Source of the DNA: Chryseobacterium sp. SN22
GTDB lineage: Bacteria > Bacteroidota > Bacteroidia > Flavobacteriales > Weeksellaceae
Assembly: GCF_008329705.1 (NCBI RefSeq)
Contig: NZ_VTSX01000003.1
Coordinates: forward strand, 168,377 to 232,376
Reading direction: 5' to 3'
DNA length: 64,000 nt
Shown: positions 1-8,820 of the stretch, piece after piece
Numbering within the stretch: the stretch's first letter is position 1
How the letters are laid out: each line of letters begins with the position of its first letter
The notes under the pieces: generated by a model
Database searches by the model: none
What the model saw: the letters and a program-made list of their open reading frames with translations, nothing else
What the model was told of the DNA's origin: nothing
Made by a program: the position numbers and the translations under genes

Positions 1-2
1 AT

Positions 3-527
3 CCGCCTGAGAATTTTGGTACCGGCTCTTTAGCGCATGAACTGGGAGATGCCCGATACGTTCTTGGAAGAAATCCCGATATCATCATCTATCATATGGG
101 AGTAACTCCGGAATTTAATATCGGCGAACAGATGAAAATGAATCCGGTTTTTAAGAATCATTATGTGAAAGTTCTTGCAAAGCAGAGTGGTGATGAACAT
201 ATTCTGTATTTTAATAAATACGGGAAAAACACGGGAATTGTAAAGAGAGAGAACATGCTCATTATTCCCGGCTACCTGATGAGCAATGTTTCGAATAATG
301 AAAGCACTTTTAAAAACAGAAGACTTCTGAATCATTTGCAGAGAGAAAAGAAATATAGTATCTCCTTTCAAAATCCGGGTTCTGAAAAATGGGAAATAAG
401 CAAATCTCAGCAAAGATTAATTTCCGTTTCGGAAATCAGTTATAGTAAAAATACGATAACCGTCGAGATCATTCCAGAAAAGGAAATATTTTTAGAAACA
501 CTGGAATTACACAGGAAATATAAATAA
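3..527 (+). CDS. C-terminal part of a probable membrane glycosyltransferase-like protein (5' truncated by window edge)
   Basis: The reading frame is open from base 3, so the gene starts upstream of the window. About 174 codons are visible. The first visible part (GSLAHELGDARYVL, then NPDIII) resembles the soluble C-terminal region that follows the membrane helices in arabinofuranosyltransferase/mannosyltransferase-like (GT-C) proteins, which often carry an H-E-x-G-D-x-x-Y-V pattern. That is family-pattern memory, not a search result. No membrane segment lies in the visible part. The rest is rich in Lys, Asn and Glu and has no motif I recognise. It ends 87 bases before rpmI and is not infC, the usual upstream neighbour of rpmI. 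Confidence 0.5.
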   Translation, partial: PPENFGTGSLAHELGDARYVLGRNPDIIIYHMGVTPEFNIGEQMKMNPVFKNHYVKVLAKQSGDEHILYFNKYGKNTGIVKRENMLIIPGYLMSNVSNNESTFKNRRLLNHLQREKKYSISFQNPGSEKWEISKSQQRLISVSEISYSKNTITVEIIPEKEIFLETLELHRKYK

Positions 528-534
528 TTTTTCG

Positions 535-542
535 TAATTTTG
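535..542 (+). promoter_or_regulatory. Probable -7 box of the rpmI-rplT promoter
   Basis: TAATTTTG matches the Bacteroidota -7 consensus TAnnTTTG and lies 72 bases before the rpmI start codon, just after the preceding gene ends. No clear TTTG -33 box is seen at the usual distance. Confidence 0.5.
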
Positions 543-614
543 CACACTATTATTTCCGGGGGTCATCGGAAACCAATTACAGATATTGATAACAAAACCA
601 TAAAAAGCAAAACA

Positions 615-812
615 ATGCCAAAATTAAAAACGAAATCAGGTGCTAAGAAACGTTTTGCTCTTACCGGTTCCGGTAAGATCAAAAGAAAGAATGCTTACAA
701 AAGCCACATCTTAACCAAGAAAGAAACGAAACAAAAGAGAAATCTTACGACGACTTCTTACGTTGCTGCGGTGGACGAGAAAAGCGTACTTCGTCAATTA
801 GCCATCAAGTAG
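615..812 (+). CDS. rpmI: 50S ribosomal protein L35
   Basis: This 65-residue protein matches L35 in length and composition. It begins [14 protein letters not shown] and has the basic [12 protein letters not shown] segment and the C-terminal VLRQLAIK. L35 is a late-assembling protein of the large ribosomal subunit. The frame is open further upstream (to 540), but the family start is the ATG at 615, and the upstream codons overlap the promoter region. rplT follows after 118 bases and the two are almost certainly co-transcribed. The usual partner infC is not directly upstream; a membrane-type gene sits there and a promoter box precedes rpmI. Confidence 0.97.
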   Translation: MPKLKTKSGAKKRFALTGSGKIKRKNAYKSHILTKKETKQKRNLTTTSYVAAVDEKSVLRQLAIK

Positions 813-868
813 TTTTTATAAATCTATATCGGTTTATAAGAATTCAAACAAATTCAACATTTTAACCC

Positions 869-914
869 TGAAATGGAGCCCTTAAGTGTCATGCAATCAT
901 TACCGCCCATTTCA
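869..914 (+). promoter_or_regulatory. Hairpin in the rpmI-rplT spacer, candidate L20 autoregulatory leader
   Basis: TGAAATGG (869-876) pairs perfectly with CCATTTCA (907-914) around a 30-base loop, and the stem ends only 16 bases before the rplT start codon. In E. coli and Bacillus, L20 represses its own operon by binding an mRNA structure that mimics its 23S site. The position here fits such a role. The function is inferred. Confidence 0.45.
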
Positions 915-930
915 AAAAAACAATTAAATT

Positions 931-1275
931 ATGCCAAGATCAGTAAATGCGGTAGCTTCAAGAGCTCGCAGAAAGAAAATTTTTAAGCAAGCTAAAGGTT
1001 TTTTCGGTAGAAGAAAGAACGTTTGGACAGTAGCTAAAAACGCGGTAGAAAAAGCAATGCAATATGCTTACCGTGGTAGAAAAGAGAAGAAAAGAAACTT
1101 CAGAGCCCTTTGGATCACTCGTATCAACGCGGGAGCCAGAGAGCACGGGATGTCTTACTCTCAGTTTATGGGAGCTCTTAAAAAGAACAACGTTGAGCTT
1201 AACAGAAAGGTTTTAGCCGATTTAGCAATGAATCACCCTGAAGCTTTCAAAGCAGTTGTAGATCAAGTAAAATAA
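931..1275 (+). CDS. rplT: 50S ribosomal protein L20
   Basis: This is a 114-residue protein, the normal length for L20. It starts [24 protein letters not shown], a very basic N-terminal extension that threads into the 23S rRNA, and continues with the conserved [25 protein letters not shown] and [20 protein letters not shown] segments. L20 is needed early in large-subunit assembly and in some bacteria is also a translational repressor of its own operon. A stable hairpin lies just upstream of the start codon, and a good intrinsic terminator follows 25 bases after the stop. It forms a two-gene transcription unit with rpmI. Confidence 0.98.
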   Translation: MPRSVNAVASRARRKKIFKQAKGFFGRRKNVWTVAKNAVEKAMQYAYRGRKEKKRNFRALWITRINAGAREHGMSYSQFMGALKKNNVELNRKVLADLAMNHPEAFKAVVDQVK

Positions 1276-1300
1276 TGTAAAATTTTTGTTATCAATATAA

Positions 1301-1329
1301 ATCCTGGGTTTTTTGCTCAGGATTTTTTT
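1301..1329 (+). terminator. Intrinsic terminator after rplT
   Basis: An 8-bp stem (1301-1308 with 1316-1323, one G-U pair) is followed by a run of seven T. Its loop and 3' arm also hold the -33 box of the next gene's promoter. Confidence 0.8.
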
Positions 1330-1343
1330 ATTATCTACATTTG
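1312..1343 (+). promoter_or_regulatory. Promoter of the M28 peptidase gene
   Basis: TTTG at 1312-1315, a 20-base spacer, and TACATTTG at 1336-1343 match the Bacteroidota -33/-7 consensus. The promoter overlaps the rplT terminator, so one stretch of DNA does both jobs. Confidence 0.7.
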
Positions 1344-1376
1344 TGTATTATTAAAAATGTAAAATTTTCTTCACCC

Positions 1377-2552
1377 GTGAAAAAAATAACGACTCTATTG
1401 CTTGTTTCTTTATCAGCATACAGCCTCCAGGCACAAAATTTTATTCAGGCTTATAAAAACAGGGCCGACCAGGTTTCCCAGACAACCGTTACGAACCTGT
1501 TGCAGGACTTTCAGAATCTCGGTGTGAAAACCACCGGTTCTGATGCCAATACCAACACCCTGAACTGGCTGAAAGCCAAATACCAGTCTTACGGATACAC
1601 CGCCAGCCAGATTACGGAAGACCCTTTCACATTCGGAAACAACATTAGTTCCAAGAATCTGATTATTACAAAAACCGGGACGCTTTATCCCAATATTTAT
1701 GTGATTATCTGCGGGCACTACGATACCATTGTAGGCCCGGGCGTAAGTGATAATGGCAGCGGAACGGCTATTCTTCTGGAAGCAGCCAGAATACTGAAGG
1801 ATATCCCTACCGAATATTCAATTAAATTCATCCATTTCTCAGGAGAAGAGCAGAACCTGCAGGGAAGCAGCCATTATGCGAACAATGTTTTGTTCCAGAA
1901 CAATGTCCGCCAGTTTAATATCAGAGTGGTTTTCAATATTGATCAGGTCGGAGGAAAACTGGGCAATATCAACAATGCCATTAAATGCGAAAGCGACCAG
2001 GCGGGACTAAGTTCCAACAATGCCCAGTCGTTGAGCTTTACGCAGCAGCTGGCTGTATGCACCGGGCTATATTCCCCATTACAGACAGTCATGTCGAACG
2101 CTTATTCTTCAGATTATATTCCCTTTGAGCAGAAGGGAGATATCATTACCGGTTTTTATGAAAATGTAAGAAGCAATAATGAACATACGGCAAACGATAC
2201 TTTTGCCAACGTAGATCCTACTTACGTGTACAATGTAGGGAAAGCGGCAGTAGGCGCTTTACAGCATTTCGCAACGGCCTCTGCAAGTCAGCTGGCGACT
2301 GAAGAAGTACAACAGAATACTTTGGAATCGGTAAAGATTTATCCTAATCCGGCCAAAGATTATCTGCAGGTAGAATTTCCGAAAGAGGTTAAAAATTTCA
2401 GACTGGAAATTTCAGATATGAATGGCCGCCTGATCCTGAGCAGGGAAAATGAGTCCAAAATAAATCTTGCGGGATTATCCGACGGAGCTTACATGGTAAC
2501 CCTGAAATCAGACGGAAAAACAGCTGTACGGAAAGTGATTATTGCGAAATAA
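1377..2552 (+). CDS. Secreted M28-family zinc metallopeptidase with T9SS type A sorting domain
   Basis: A GTG start at 1377 gives a clean signal peptide (VKKITTLLLVSLSAYSLQA) and 391 residues. A longer TTG start at 1341 would fall inside the -7 promoter box and is rejected. The M28 (aminopeptidase Y/S type) zinc ligands are visible: His114 and Asp125 (GHYDT, GVSDNGSG), the Glu157-Glu158 pair (SGEE), Asp189 (FNIDQVGG) and a late His near residue 270. The last ~75 residues (IYPNPAKDYLQVEF to KVIIAK) are a type A sorting domain, so the enzyme should cross the outer membrane by the type IX system and be released or anchored outside. Substrate not predictable. Monocistronic, with promoter and terminator both visible. 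Confidence 0.92.
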   Translation: MKKITTLLLVSLSAYSLQAQNFIQAYKNRADQVSQTTVTNLLQDFQNLGVKTTGSDANTNTLNWLKAKYQSYGYTASQITEDPFTFGNNISSKNLIITKTGTLYPNIYVIICGHYDTIVGPGVSDNGSGTAILLEAARILKDIPTEYSIKFIHFSGEEQNLQGSSHYANNVLFQNNVRQFNIRVVFNIDQVGGKLGNINNAIKCESDQAGLSSNNAQSLSFTQQLAVCTGLYSPLQTVMSNAYSSDYIPFEQKGDIITGFYENVRSNNEHTANDTFANVDPTYVYNVGKAAVGALQHFATASASQLATEEVQQNTLESVKIYPNPAKDYLQVEFPKEVKNFRLEISDMNGRLILSRENESKINLAGLSDGAYMVTLKSDGKTAVRKVIIAK

Positions 2553-2580
2553 CCGAATAAAACCGCAAGCTTATCCATAA

Positions 2581-2607
2581 AAGCCAATCGCTATTGATTG
2601 GCTTTTT
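2581..2607. terminator. Terminator between the M28 gene and the his operon
   Basis: AAGCCAATC (2581-2589) pairs perfectly with GATTGGCTT (2596-2604) and runs into T residues. It serves the plus-strand peptidase gene and, with a shorter T run, possibly also the converging his operon. Confidence 0.8.
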
Positions 2608-2652
2608 GTCTTTATCTGTATTTTAATGTTGTAATATTAAAAAATACCAATT

Positions 2653-3243
2653 TTATTGATTCCGGGACATGAGGACTCCTTCAATATCCTGTAATGAACA
2701 ATTCTTGGCTTTCAGTAAAATTAAAAAGTGATACAGCAGGTCCGCCGCTTCGTTTTTAAACAAATTACCGTTGTCATCTTTCGCTTCGATCACTAGTTCT
2801 ACTGCTTCTTCTCCTACTTTCTGGGCCATTTTGTTGATGCCCCTCTGAAATAAAGAATATGTATAAGAACCCTCTGTTTTTTGATCAATTCTCTCGATGA
2901 TTTTTTCTTCCAGCTCGTACAGAAACCCCTTAGAATCTTTATTACCAAAACAGCTGAAACTTCCGGTGTGACAGACGACTTTTTCAGGAACGGCTTTAAT
3001 CAGAATCGTATCCTGATCGCAGTCGATGGCTATGCTTTTTACGGTTAAAAAATTTCCGGATTCCTCACCTTTCGTCCAAAGCCTGTTTTTGGAACGGCTG
3101 AAAAAGGTAACGACTTTTTCCTGCTGTGTTTTTTCAAAGGCTTCTGCATTCATATAGCCAAGCATCAGCACCTGCAGTGTCTGGTCGTCCTGAACAATTA
3201 CCGGTATCAGGCCGTTCTGGCTTTTATTAAAATCAATATTCAT
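2653..3243 (-). CDS. hisIE: Bifunctional phosphoribosyl-AMP cyclohydrolase / phosphoribosyl-ATP pyrophosphohydrolase
   Basis: This 196-residue fusion catalyses steps 2 and 3 of histidine synthesis in the cytoplasm. Residues 1 to about 105 are the HisI domain with the metal-binding signature (DCDQD, then [11 protein letters not shown]). Residues from about 115 are the HisE domain, with its helical [17 protein letters not shown] segment carrying acidic Mg-binding residues. It is the last gene of the operon and its start overlaps the hisF stop by four bases (ATGA type), which suggests translational coupling. Full length, no anomalies. Confidence 0.96.
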   Translation of the reverse strand: MNIDFNKSQNGLIPVIVQDDQTLQVLMLGYMNAEAFEKTQQEKVVTFFSRSKNRLWTKGEESGNFLTVKSIAIDCDQDTILIKAVPEKVVCHTGSFSCFGNKDSKGFLYELEEKIIERIDQKTEGSYTYSLFQRGINKMAQKVGEEAVELVIEAKDDNGNLFKNEAADLLYHFLILLKAKNCSLQDIEGVLMSRNQ

Positions 3244-3992
3244 CGTACGGCAATATTTTTTAAGGTTAAATTATTTTTGAGATCGCGAATTCCGACTTCC
3301 CCGAAATGGAAAATGCTGGCTGCCAGAGCAGCAGTAGCTTTGGTTTGGGTAAAGACTTCTTCGAAATCCTCTGTTTTACCCGCTCCTCCGGAAGCAATCA
3401 CCGGAATGTTTATATTTTCAGAAACCAGTTTGGTGATCCTGATGTCGAATCCATTCTTGGTGCCGTCGCCATCCATGGAGGTCAGCATAATTTCACCGGC
3501 GCCTAATGTTTCCGCTGTCTTTGCCCAATCCATTGTTCTTAGTCCGGTAAGCTCCCGTCCGCCCCTGATGTGGACATAATCCGAGCCGTTTACCCACCGT
3601 GTATCAATGGCTACCACCACGCACTGACTTCCGAATTGTTTGGCAAGAGCTGAAATTAAGGATGGATTTTTTACCGCAGAAGAATTGATACTGATTTTAT
3701 CCGCTCCGGCTTCAAGCAGCTTCCTTACATCGTCCACTGTGGAGATGCCACCGCCAACAGTGAAAGGGATGCTGAGTTCACGGGAAATTCTCCGTACCAG
3801 CGCTGCAAAGGTTTTCCGTTCTTCAATCGTTGCCGTAATATCCAGGAAAACGAGTTCATCAGCGCCTTCCTGCTCGTACCGTTTGGCCAGCTCTATTGGA
3901 TCTCCGGCATTCCGTAATCCTTCAAAATTAATTCCTTTAACGGTGGTTCCGTTTTTTATATCCAGACAGGGGATGATTCTTTTTTTTAGCAT
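3240..3992 (-). CDS. hisF: Imidazole glycerol phosphate synthase, cyclase subunit
   Basis: This 250-residue (beta/alpha)8 protein pairs with HisH to turn PRFAR plus ammonia into imidazole glycerol phosphate and AICAR. The start [15 protein letters not shown] carries catalytic Asp11, and VVAIDTRW carries the second catalytic Asp near residue 130. Phosphate-binding loops FTVGGGIS and VIASGGAG are visible. It is separated from hisA by 134 non-coding bases, the only real gap inside the operon, which contains a REP-like hairpin. Confidence 0.97.
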   Translation of the reverse strand: MLKKRIIPCLDIKNGTTVKGINFEGLRNAGDPIELAKRYEQEGADELVFLDITATIEERKTFAALVRRISRELSIPFTVGGGISTVDDVRKLLEAGADKISINSSAVKNPSLISALAKQFGSQCVVVAIDTRWVNGSDYVHIRGGRELTGLRTMDWAKTAETLGAGEIMLTSMDGDGTKNGFDIRITKLVSENINIPVIASGGAGKTEDFEEVFTQTKATAALAASIFHFGEVGIRDLKNNLTLKNIAVR

Positions 3993-4050
3993 TTTAAATA
4001 TGTTGTATTTTGGTTCTACTACAGATCTTCACGGACCTTCACAGATGATA

Positions 4051-4078
4051 CCGTGGCTTCGAGTGCTTCAGCCACCGG
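4051..4078. repeat. REP-like hairpin in the hisA-hisF gap
   Basis: GTGGCT (4053-4058) and AGCCAC (4070-4075) form a stem extended by flanking CC/GG, with a TCGAGTGCTTC loop. From memory, similar GTGGCT...AGCCAC elements with a central TCGAGTGC-type core recur between genes in Chryseobacterium. Just to its left lies a short direct repeat (CTTCACGGA / CTTCACAGA). Confidence 0.5.
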
Positions 4079-4126
4079 ACCTTGTTCCGTGCTCTAAGAT
4101 AGCATCTTGTAGAAAAACTTTTGTGG

Positions 4127-4840
4127 TTAAATAAAATCCTGCAATTGTTTCAGTAAAATCTTTCCTTCGTAAATTGCTTTTCCGATGATGGTTCCAAAGC
4201 ACCCGATTTCCTTCATCTGGTACAGATCTTCCATGCATGAGATGCCGCCGCTCGCCACTAAATTGATTTCTGTTCTGCTTAAAATCTCCGAGTACAATTC
4301 TCCGGAGGCCCCCTGTAACATCCCGTCTTTTGCAATATCCGTACAAATCACGTTTTCTATTCCTTTTTCCCGGTATTGCAGGATAAAATCGATGACATCC
4401 GATCCGCTTTCTTCCAGCCAGCCGGAAGTTTTGATTTTCCGGTTCTCAAAATCGGCACCGAGAATTATCTTTTCAGGACCATATGTTTCAATTAATTGAA
4501 AACAAAATCCGGGATCCTGGACAGCTATACTTCCGATTGTAATTTGTGATGCTCCGGAATCAAAGGCCGTTTCAATATCCTGCAGGGTCTTCAGACCGCC
4601 GCCGAAATCAATGGTGAGAGACGTTTCATTGGCAATCCTTTCCAGGACTTTTTGGTTAACGATATGTTTTGATTTCGCACCGTCCAGATCTATCAGGTGA
4701 AGGTATCTGATGCCGTAGCTTTCAAATTCTCTGGCCACCTCTACCGGGTTTTCATTATATATTTTTTTCGTTCCGTAATCGCCTTTTGAGAGACGGACGC
4801 ATTTTCCGTCAATAATATCAATAGCAGGAATAATTTTCAT
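4127..4840 (-). CDS. hisA: Phosphoribosylformimino-AICAR ribotide isomerase
   Basis: This 237-residue (beta/alpha)8 isomerase converts ProFAR to PRFAR, the substrate of HisF/HisH. The N-terminal [14 protein letters not shown] carries catalytic Asp8, and [10 protein letters not shown] carries the second catalytic Asp. Phosphate-binding motifs IDFGGGLK and VASGGIS are present. The start codon lies two bases after the hisH stop, so the genes are translated in tight succession. Length and motifs are normal. Confidence 0.96.
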   Translation of the reverse strand: MKIIPAIDIIDGKCVRLSKGDYGTKKIYNENPVEVAREFESYGIRYLHLIDLDGAKSKHIVNQKVLERIANETSLTIDFGGGLKTLQDIETAFDSGASQITIGSIAVQDPGFCFQLIETYGPEKIILGADFENRKIKTSGWLEESGSDVIDFILQYREKGIENVICTDIAKDGMLQGASGELYSEILSRTEINLVASGGISCMEDLYQMKEIGCFGTIIGKAIYEGKILLKQLQDFI

Positions 4841-4842
4841 CT

Positions 4843-5421
4843 TTAAAGTTTTAAAAAGTTCTCTAATAACCTATTTCCGACCGTTCCCGATTTTTCCGGG
4901 TGAAACTGCATTGCGTAAAAGTTGTCTTTCTGCAGGGAAGCACTGAAAGGCAGGATGTAATCGCAGACGGAAGTGGCAAATTCCGACTGCTCACAATAAT
5001 AGCTGTGTACAAAATATACATCACTGTTATCTTCAATCCCTGAAAACAGATCGGATCTGAGCTGCGAAACCGTATTCCAGCCCATGTGCGGAACAATGTC
5101 TTTTGCCGGAAACTTTCTTACACGGATGTCGAAAATTCCCATTCCTATGGTATTTCCTTCCTCATTATCGCCGCACATCAGCTGCATTCCCAGGCAGATT
5201 CCCAGGACAGGCTGCCGCAGTGAAGGAATCAGCAGGTCAAGGCCTTTCTCTTTCAGGTTTTCCATAGTGGAAGAGGCTTCCCCAACTCCAGGAAAGATCA
5301 CCCTGTCTGCATTTCTGATGGTATCGAAGTCATCGGTGATGATGGAGTCGGCATTTAATCTGCTCACTGCATTTTGTACGGAATTTACATTTCCGCCGTT
5401 GTATTTAATAATAGCAATCAT
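4843..5421 (-). CDS. hisH: Imidazole glycerol phosphate synthase, glutaminase subunit
   Basis: This 192-residue class I glutamine amidotransferase supplies ammonia to HisF. The catalytic triad is visible: Cys76 in LGICLGMQL, and His174 and Glu176 in QFHPEKSG. The oxyanion-strand region FPGVGEAS is also present. The start ATG shares one base with the hisB stop, consistent with coupling. Confidence 0.96.
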   Translation of the reverse strand: MIAIIKYNGGNVNSVQNAVSRLNADSIITDDFDTIRNADRVIFPGVGEASSTMENLKEKGLDLLIPSLRQPVLGICLGMQLMCGDNEEGNTIGMGIFDIRVRKFPAKDIVPHMGWNTVSQLRSDLFSGIEDNSDVYFVHSYYCEQSEFATSVCDYILPFSASLQKDNFYAMQFHPEKSGTVGNRLLENFLKL

Positions 5422-6515
5422 TACAAGCTTCCTTTGGTTGATGGTAAATTAAAATTCAGGTCAGAGCGGTTTACCGCCATCTTAACGGCTTTGGCAAATG
5501 CCTTGAAAACGGATTCGATCTTGTGATGTTCATTTTCACCTTCAGATTTAATATTCAGATTACATTTGGCAGAATCGGTAAAGGATTTGAAAAAGTGGTA
5601 AAACATCTCCGTCGGGACATCACCGATCTTTTCCCTTTTAAAATCAGCTTCCCATACCAGCCACGGACGTCCTCCGAAATCCAGGGCAACCTGCGCCAGG
5701 CAGTCATCCATCGGCAGAAGAAACCCGTACCGCTCGATGCCTTTTTTCTTACCCAATGCTTTCAGAAATGCTTCACCCAGCACAATTCCGGTATCTTCTA
5801 TGGTGTGGTGCTCATCGACCTGCAAATCGCCTTCCACTTTAATTTTCAGATCCATATTACCGTGTCTTGAAATCTGTTCCAGCATGTGGTTAAAAAAGTG
5901 AAGCCCGGTCGAAATCTCCGACTTCCCGCTGCCATCGAGATTGACTTCCACTTCAATCCCGGTTTCATTGGTTTTCCGTGACACTTTTGCTTTCCTCGGA
6001 ATCCGTTTCAGGTACTGGTAAATATCCTGCCAGTTTGTTGTTATTAGAACCGCATCCTCATTCGTCAAATCACCGATTAGAATGGCCTGCGTCCCCAGGT
6101 TTTTGGCCAGTTGGACATCCGTCAGCCGGTCACCGATGACAAATGAATTTATGAGGTCATAATCGCCGTAGATGTATTTTCCCATCATTCCGATGCCCGG
6201 TTTTCGGGTCGGCAGGTTCTCATGCTCAAAGCTTTTATCGATTAATATATCACTGAACACAATACCTTCGTTTTCAAAAGCCTTCAGCATTTTTTCCTGG
6301 GGCTTTACAAAGTCTTCAGAGGGAAAACTGTCGGTTCCCAGTCCGTCCTGATTGGTCACCATCACCAATTCAAAATCCAGTTCTTTGGCAATGGCGGAAA
6401 GGTTACGGAAAACGCCGGGGTAAAATTCCAGCTTTTCCAGCGAATCAACCTGATAATCCACCGGTGGTTCTACGATTAATGTCCCGTCACGGTCGATAAA
6501 CAATACTTTTTTCAT
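5421..6515 (-). CDS. hisB: Bifunctional histidinol-phosphatase / imidazoleglycerol-phosphate dehydratase
   Basis: This is a 364-residue fusion of the enteric type. Residues 1 to about 165 are a HAD-superfamily histidinol-phosphate phosphatase with Asp8 and Asp10 in FIDRDGTLI. The C-terminal part from about 172 is the IGP dehydratase with metal-binding [25 protein letters not shown] and [12 protein letters not shown] motifs. It catalyses steps 6 and 8 of the pathway. The start overlaps the hisC stop by four bases. Confidence 0.96.
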   Translation of the reverse strand: MKKVLFIDRDGTLIVEPPVDYQVDSLEKLEFYPGVFRNLSAIAKELDFELVMVTNQDGLGTDSFPSEDFVKPQEKMLKAFENEGIVFSDILIDKSFEHENLPTRKPGIGMMGKYIYGDYDLINSFVIGDRLTDVQLAKNLGTQAILIGDLTNEDAVLITTNWQDIYQYLKRIPRKAKVSRKTNETGIEVEVNLDGSGKSEISTGLHFFNHMLEQISRHGNMDLKIKVEGDLQVDEHHTIEDTGIVLGEAFLKALGKKKGIERYGFLLPMDDCLAQVALDFGGRPWLVWEADFKREKIGDVPTEMFYHFFKSFTDSAKCNLNIKSEGENEHHKIESVFKAFAKAVKMAVNRSDLNFNLPSTKGSL

Positions 6516-7540
6516 GCTATGGTTTTTAAGGTTTCAATTAAACGGATATTTTCTTTCCGGCTTCCGGCGTTTATCCTGATACAGCCGGGAATTTTAGGGC
6601 TTCTCTTGCTGGTCAGGATTTCATTTTCCAGTAGTTTTGCATATGCTTTTTCCACCTCTTCAAATTCGACCAGAAAGAAATTGGCGTCGCTCGGATATAT
6701 TTTTTTCACACCTTTCAGACACCGCAGTTCTTTATTCAGCCAGGACATTTCTGCTAAAGTATTTTTTATATTCTGCTCTACAGTATCCTTTTGATCAACT
6801 GCTTCCAGGATTCTATTTAAACTTAAAGAATTGACATTATACGGAGCCTTAATCGTGTTAATCAAGGCAATGATTTCAGCTGAAGAATAAGCAGCTCCTA
6901 CCCTTGCGCCGGCCATCCCCCAGGCTTTCGAAAACGTCTGAAGCACGATAAGGTTGGGATATTTTCCCAACATATTAATGCAGGATTTTTTATCTGAAAA
7001 TTCAATATACGCTTCGTCTACCACTACAATTCCGTTAAAATTCCGAATATAGAATTCAATATCTTCTACTGAATTTCCGGTCGGGTTATTGGGTGAGCAG
7101 AGAAAGAAAACTTTTGGTTGATTTTCATTCGTTGTTTTTAAAAATTCAGCTTTACTGATTTCAAAATTTTCGTCTAGGTCAAGCAGTTGGACCTTATTTC
7201 CATTCACCAAAGCATAGAATCCGTACATCGCAAACGAAGGGTTCATCATGAGGATGGAATCTTCTTTAGGCTCACAGAATGCTTTGATGATGAGGTCAAT
7301 CAGCTCATCACTTCCGTTTCCTACGGCGATCTGATCTGCTGAAATCCCTTTTAATCCAGATAATTTCTGCTTTAGCTTTTTCTGGGTTGAATCCGGGTAA
7401 CGGTTCAGTTCACCGAAAGCGCTTTCGTTGGCATCCAGGAACACCGGATTTTTAAACTCATTCAGATCCCTGAAGCTGAGATAAGGCTGGAGCTCCCGGA
7501 TATTCTTACGGACTAAATTTTTGATATTAAACTCTTTCAT
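6512..7540 (-). CDS. hisC: Histidinol-phosphate aminotransferase
   Basis: This 342-residue class I/II PLP aminotransferase converts imidazole acetol phosphate to histidinol phosphate. The PLP lysine is Lys205 in [15 protein letters not shown], Asp175 in [10 protein letters not shown] contacts the PLP ring nitrogen, and the substrate segment SPNNPTGN is present. Its start lies inside the last codons of hisD (14-base overlap). Confidence 0.96.
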   Translation of the reverse strand: MKEFNIKNLVRKNIRELQPYLSFRDLNEFKNPVFLDANESAFGELNRYPDSTQKKLKQKLSGLKGISADQIAVGNGSDELIDLIIKAFCEPKEDSILMMNPSFAMYGFYALVNGNKVQLLDLDENFEISKAEFLKTTNENQPKVFFLCSPNNPTGNSVEDIEFYIRNFNGIVVVDEAYIEFSDKKSCINMLGKYPNLIVLQTFSKAWGMAGARVGAAYSSAEIIALINTIKAPYNVNSLSLNRILEAVDQKDTVEQNIKNTLAEMSWLNKELRCLKGVKKIYPSDANFFLVEFEEVEKAYAKLLENEILTSKRSPKIPGCIRINAGSRKENIRLIETLKTIA

Positions 7541-8819
7541 TTTCTTCTTTTAACCGGATGCTGACGGCATTTTTGTGGGCGAATAGACCTTCTGCCTCTG
7601 CCATAATCTCTATTGTTTTACCTAAATTCTTTAATCCTTCTTCGGATAGGTTCTGAAACGTAATTTTCTTTACGAAACTGTCTAAAGACACCCCGCTGTA
7701 ATTCTTTGCAAAACCGTTGGTCGGAAGCGTGTGGTTGGTCCCGCTGGCATAATCCCCGGCACTTTCGCAGGAATAATTGCCTAAAAAAACAGAACCTGCA
7801 TTCTCTATTCGGGAAATATACTGTTCTGCATTTTCCATCGCTAAAATCAGGTGTTCCGGAGCGTATTGATTGCTGAATTCCAACGCTTCTGCCAACGTTT
7901 TCATCAAAATGAAGTGGCTGTTTTTCAAAGCTTCCGCTGCCAATTCAGCTCTGGGAAGAACGGCCAGCTGCTTTTCGGTTTCTTTTACTGTTTCCTCCAG
8001 AATCCTTTCATCCGTTGTCAGGAAAATAACCTGGCTATCACTGCCGTGCTCTGCCTGGGAGAGCAGGTCGGCTGCACAGAATGCCGGAACGGCCTGCTCA
8101 TCGGCAATAATCAGCACTTCACTTGGTCCGGCAGGCATATCAATAGCTACTTTATAATTCTGGGCAAACTCTTTTGCAGCAACAACATACTGATTTCCGG
8201 GACCGAAAATCTTATACACCGCAGGAATACTTTCCGTTCCCAAAGTCATCGCTGCAATCGCCTGTGCACCACCGGTTTTAAATATTTCGGTCACTCCGCA
8301 AAGCTTTGCTGCATATAAAATAGCCGGATTGATCCTCCCATTCCGATCCGGAGGCGTGCACAAAATAATTTCTTTACAGCCGGCCAGCTGAGCAGGCACC
8401 GCAAGCATTAAAACCGTAGAAAACAGGGGAGCTGTTCCTCCCGGAATATAAATCCCCACTTTCCCGATCGCCCGGTTTTCACGCCAGCAAACCACTCCTT
8501 TTACTGTTTCAACCTTTTCAGTCTGTGGAATTTGAGAAACGTGGAATTTTGCAATATTCTCTTTTGCCTGCTGGATGGCTGACTTCAAAGCATTGTCAAC
8601 CAATCTTTCAGCATCATTTATTTCTTCCTGTGAAACTCTGATGTTTTCAACTTCAGCGTTGTCGAACTTTTTACTGAATTCAATCAATGCACCGTCACCG
8701 TTTTTTGAAACCTCGTTAAAAATTTCAGTGATGATTTCCGTAAGTTTTTCTCTTTTTAAGACCTGCCTTTTCACCAGTTTCGTCCAGGCTTCTTTCTGTG
8801 GATACTTTTTGATTTTCAT
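7527..8819 (-). CDS. hisD: Histidinol dehydrogenase
   Basis: This 430-residue zinc-dependent NAD enzyme carries out the last two oxidations, histidinol to histidine. Hallmarks are YIPGGTAPLFSTVLM, GPGNQYVVAAK, MPAGPSEVLIIAD, the catalytic QYAPEHLIL with the active-site Glu-His pair, and the zinc-associated SAGDYASGTNHTLPT. One base separates the hisG stop from this start codon. Length is typical. Confidence 0.97.
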   Translation of the reverse strand: MKIKKYPQKEAWTKLVKRQVLKREKLTEIITEIFNEVSKNGDGALIEFSKKFDNAEVENIRVSQEEINDAERLVDNALKSAIQQAKENIAKFHVSQIPQTEKVETVKGVVCWRENRAIGKVGIYIPGGTAPLFSTVLMLAVPAQLAGCKEIILCTPPDRNGRINPAILYAAKLCGVTEIFKTGGAQAIAAMTLGTESIPAVYKIFGPGNQYVVAAKEFAQNYKVAIDMPAGPSEVLIIADEQAVPAFCAADLLSQAEHGSDSQVIFLTTDERILEETVKETEKQLAVLPRAELAAEALKNSHFILMKTLAEALEFSNQYAPEHLILAMENAEQYISRIENAGSVFLGNYSCESAGDYASGTNHTLPTNGFAKNYSGVSLDSFVKKITFQNLSEEGLKNLGKTIEIMAEAEGLFAHKNAVSIRLKEENERV

Positions 8820-8820
8820 G

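Noticed and set aside
540..614. Longer N-terminus for L35
   Set aside because: L35 is 65 residues and starts MPKLKT; the upstream codons lie in the leader right after the -7 box.
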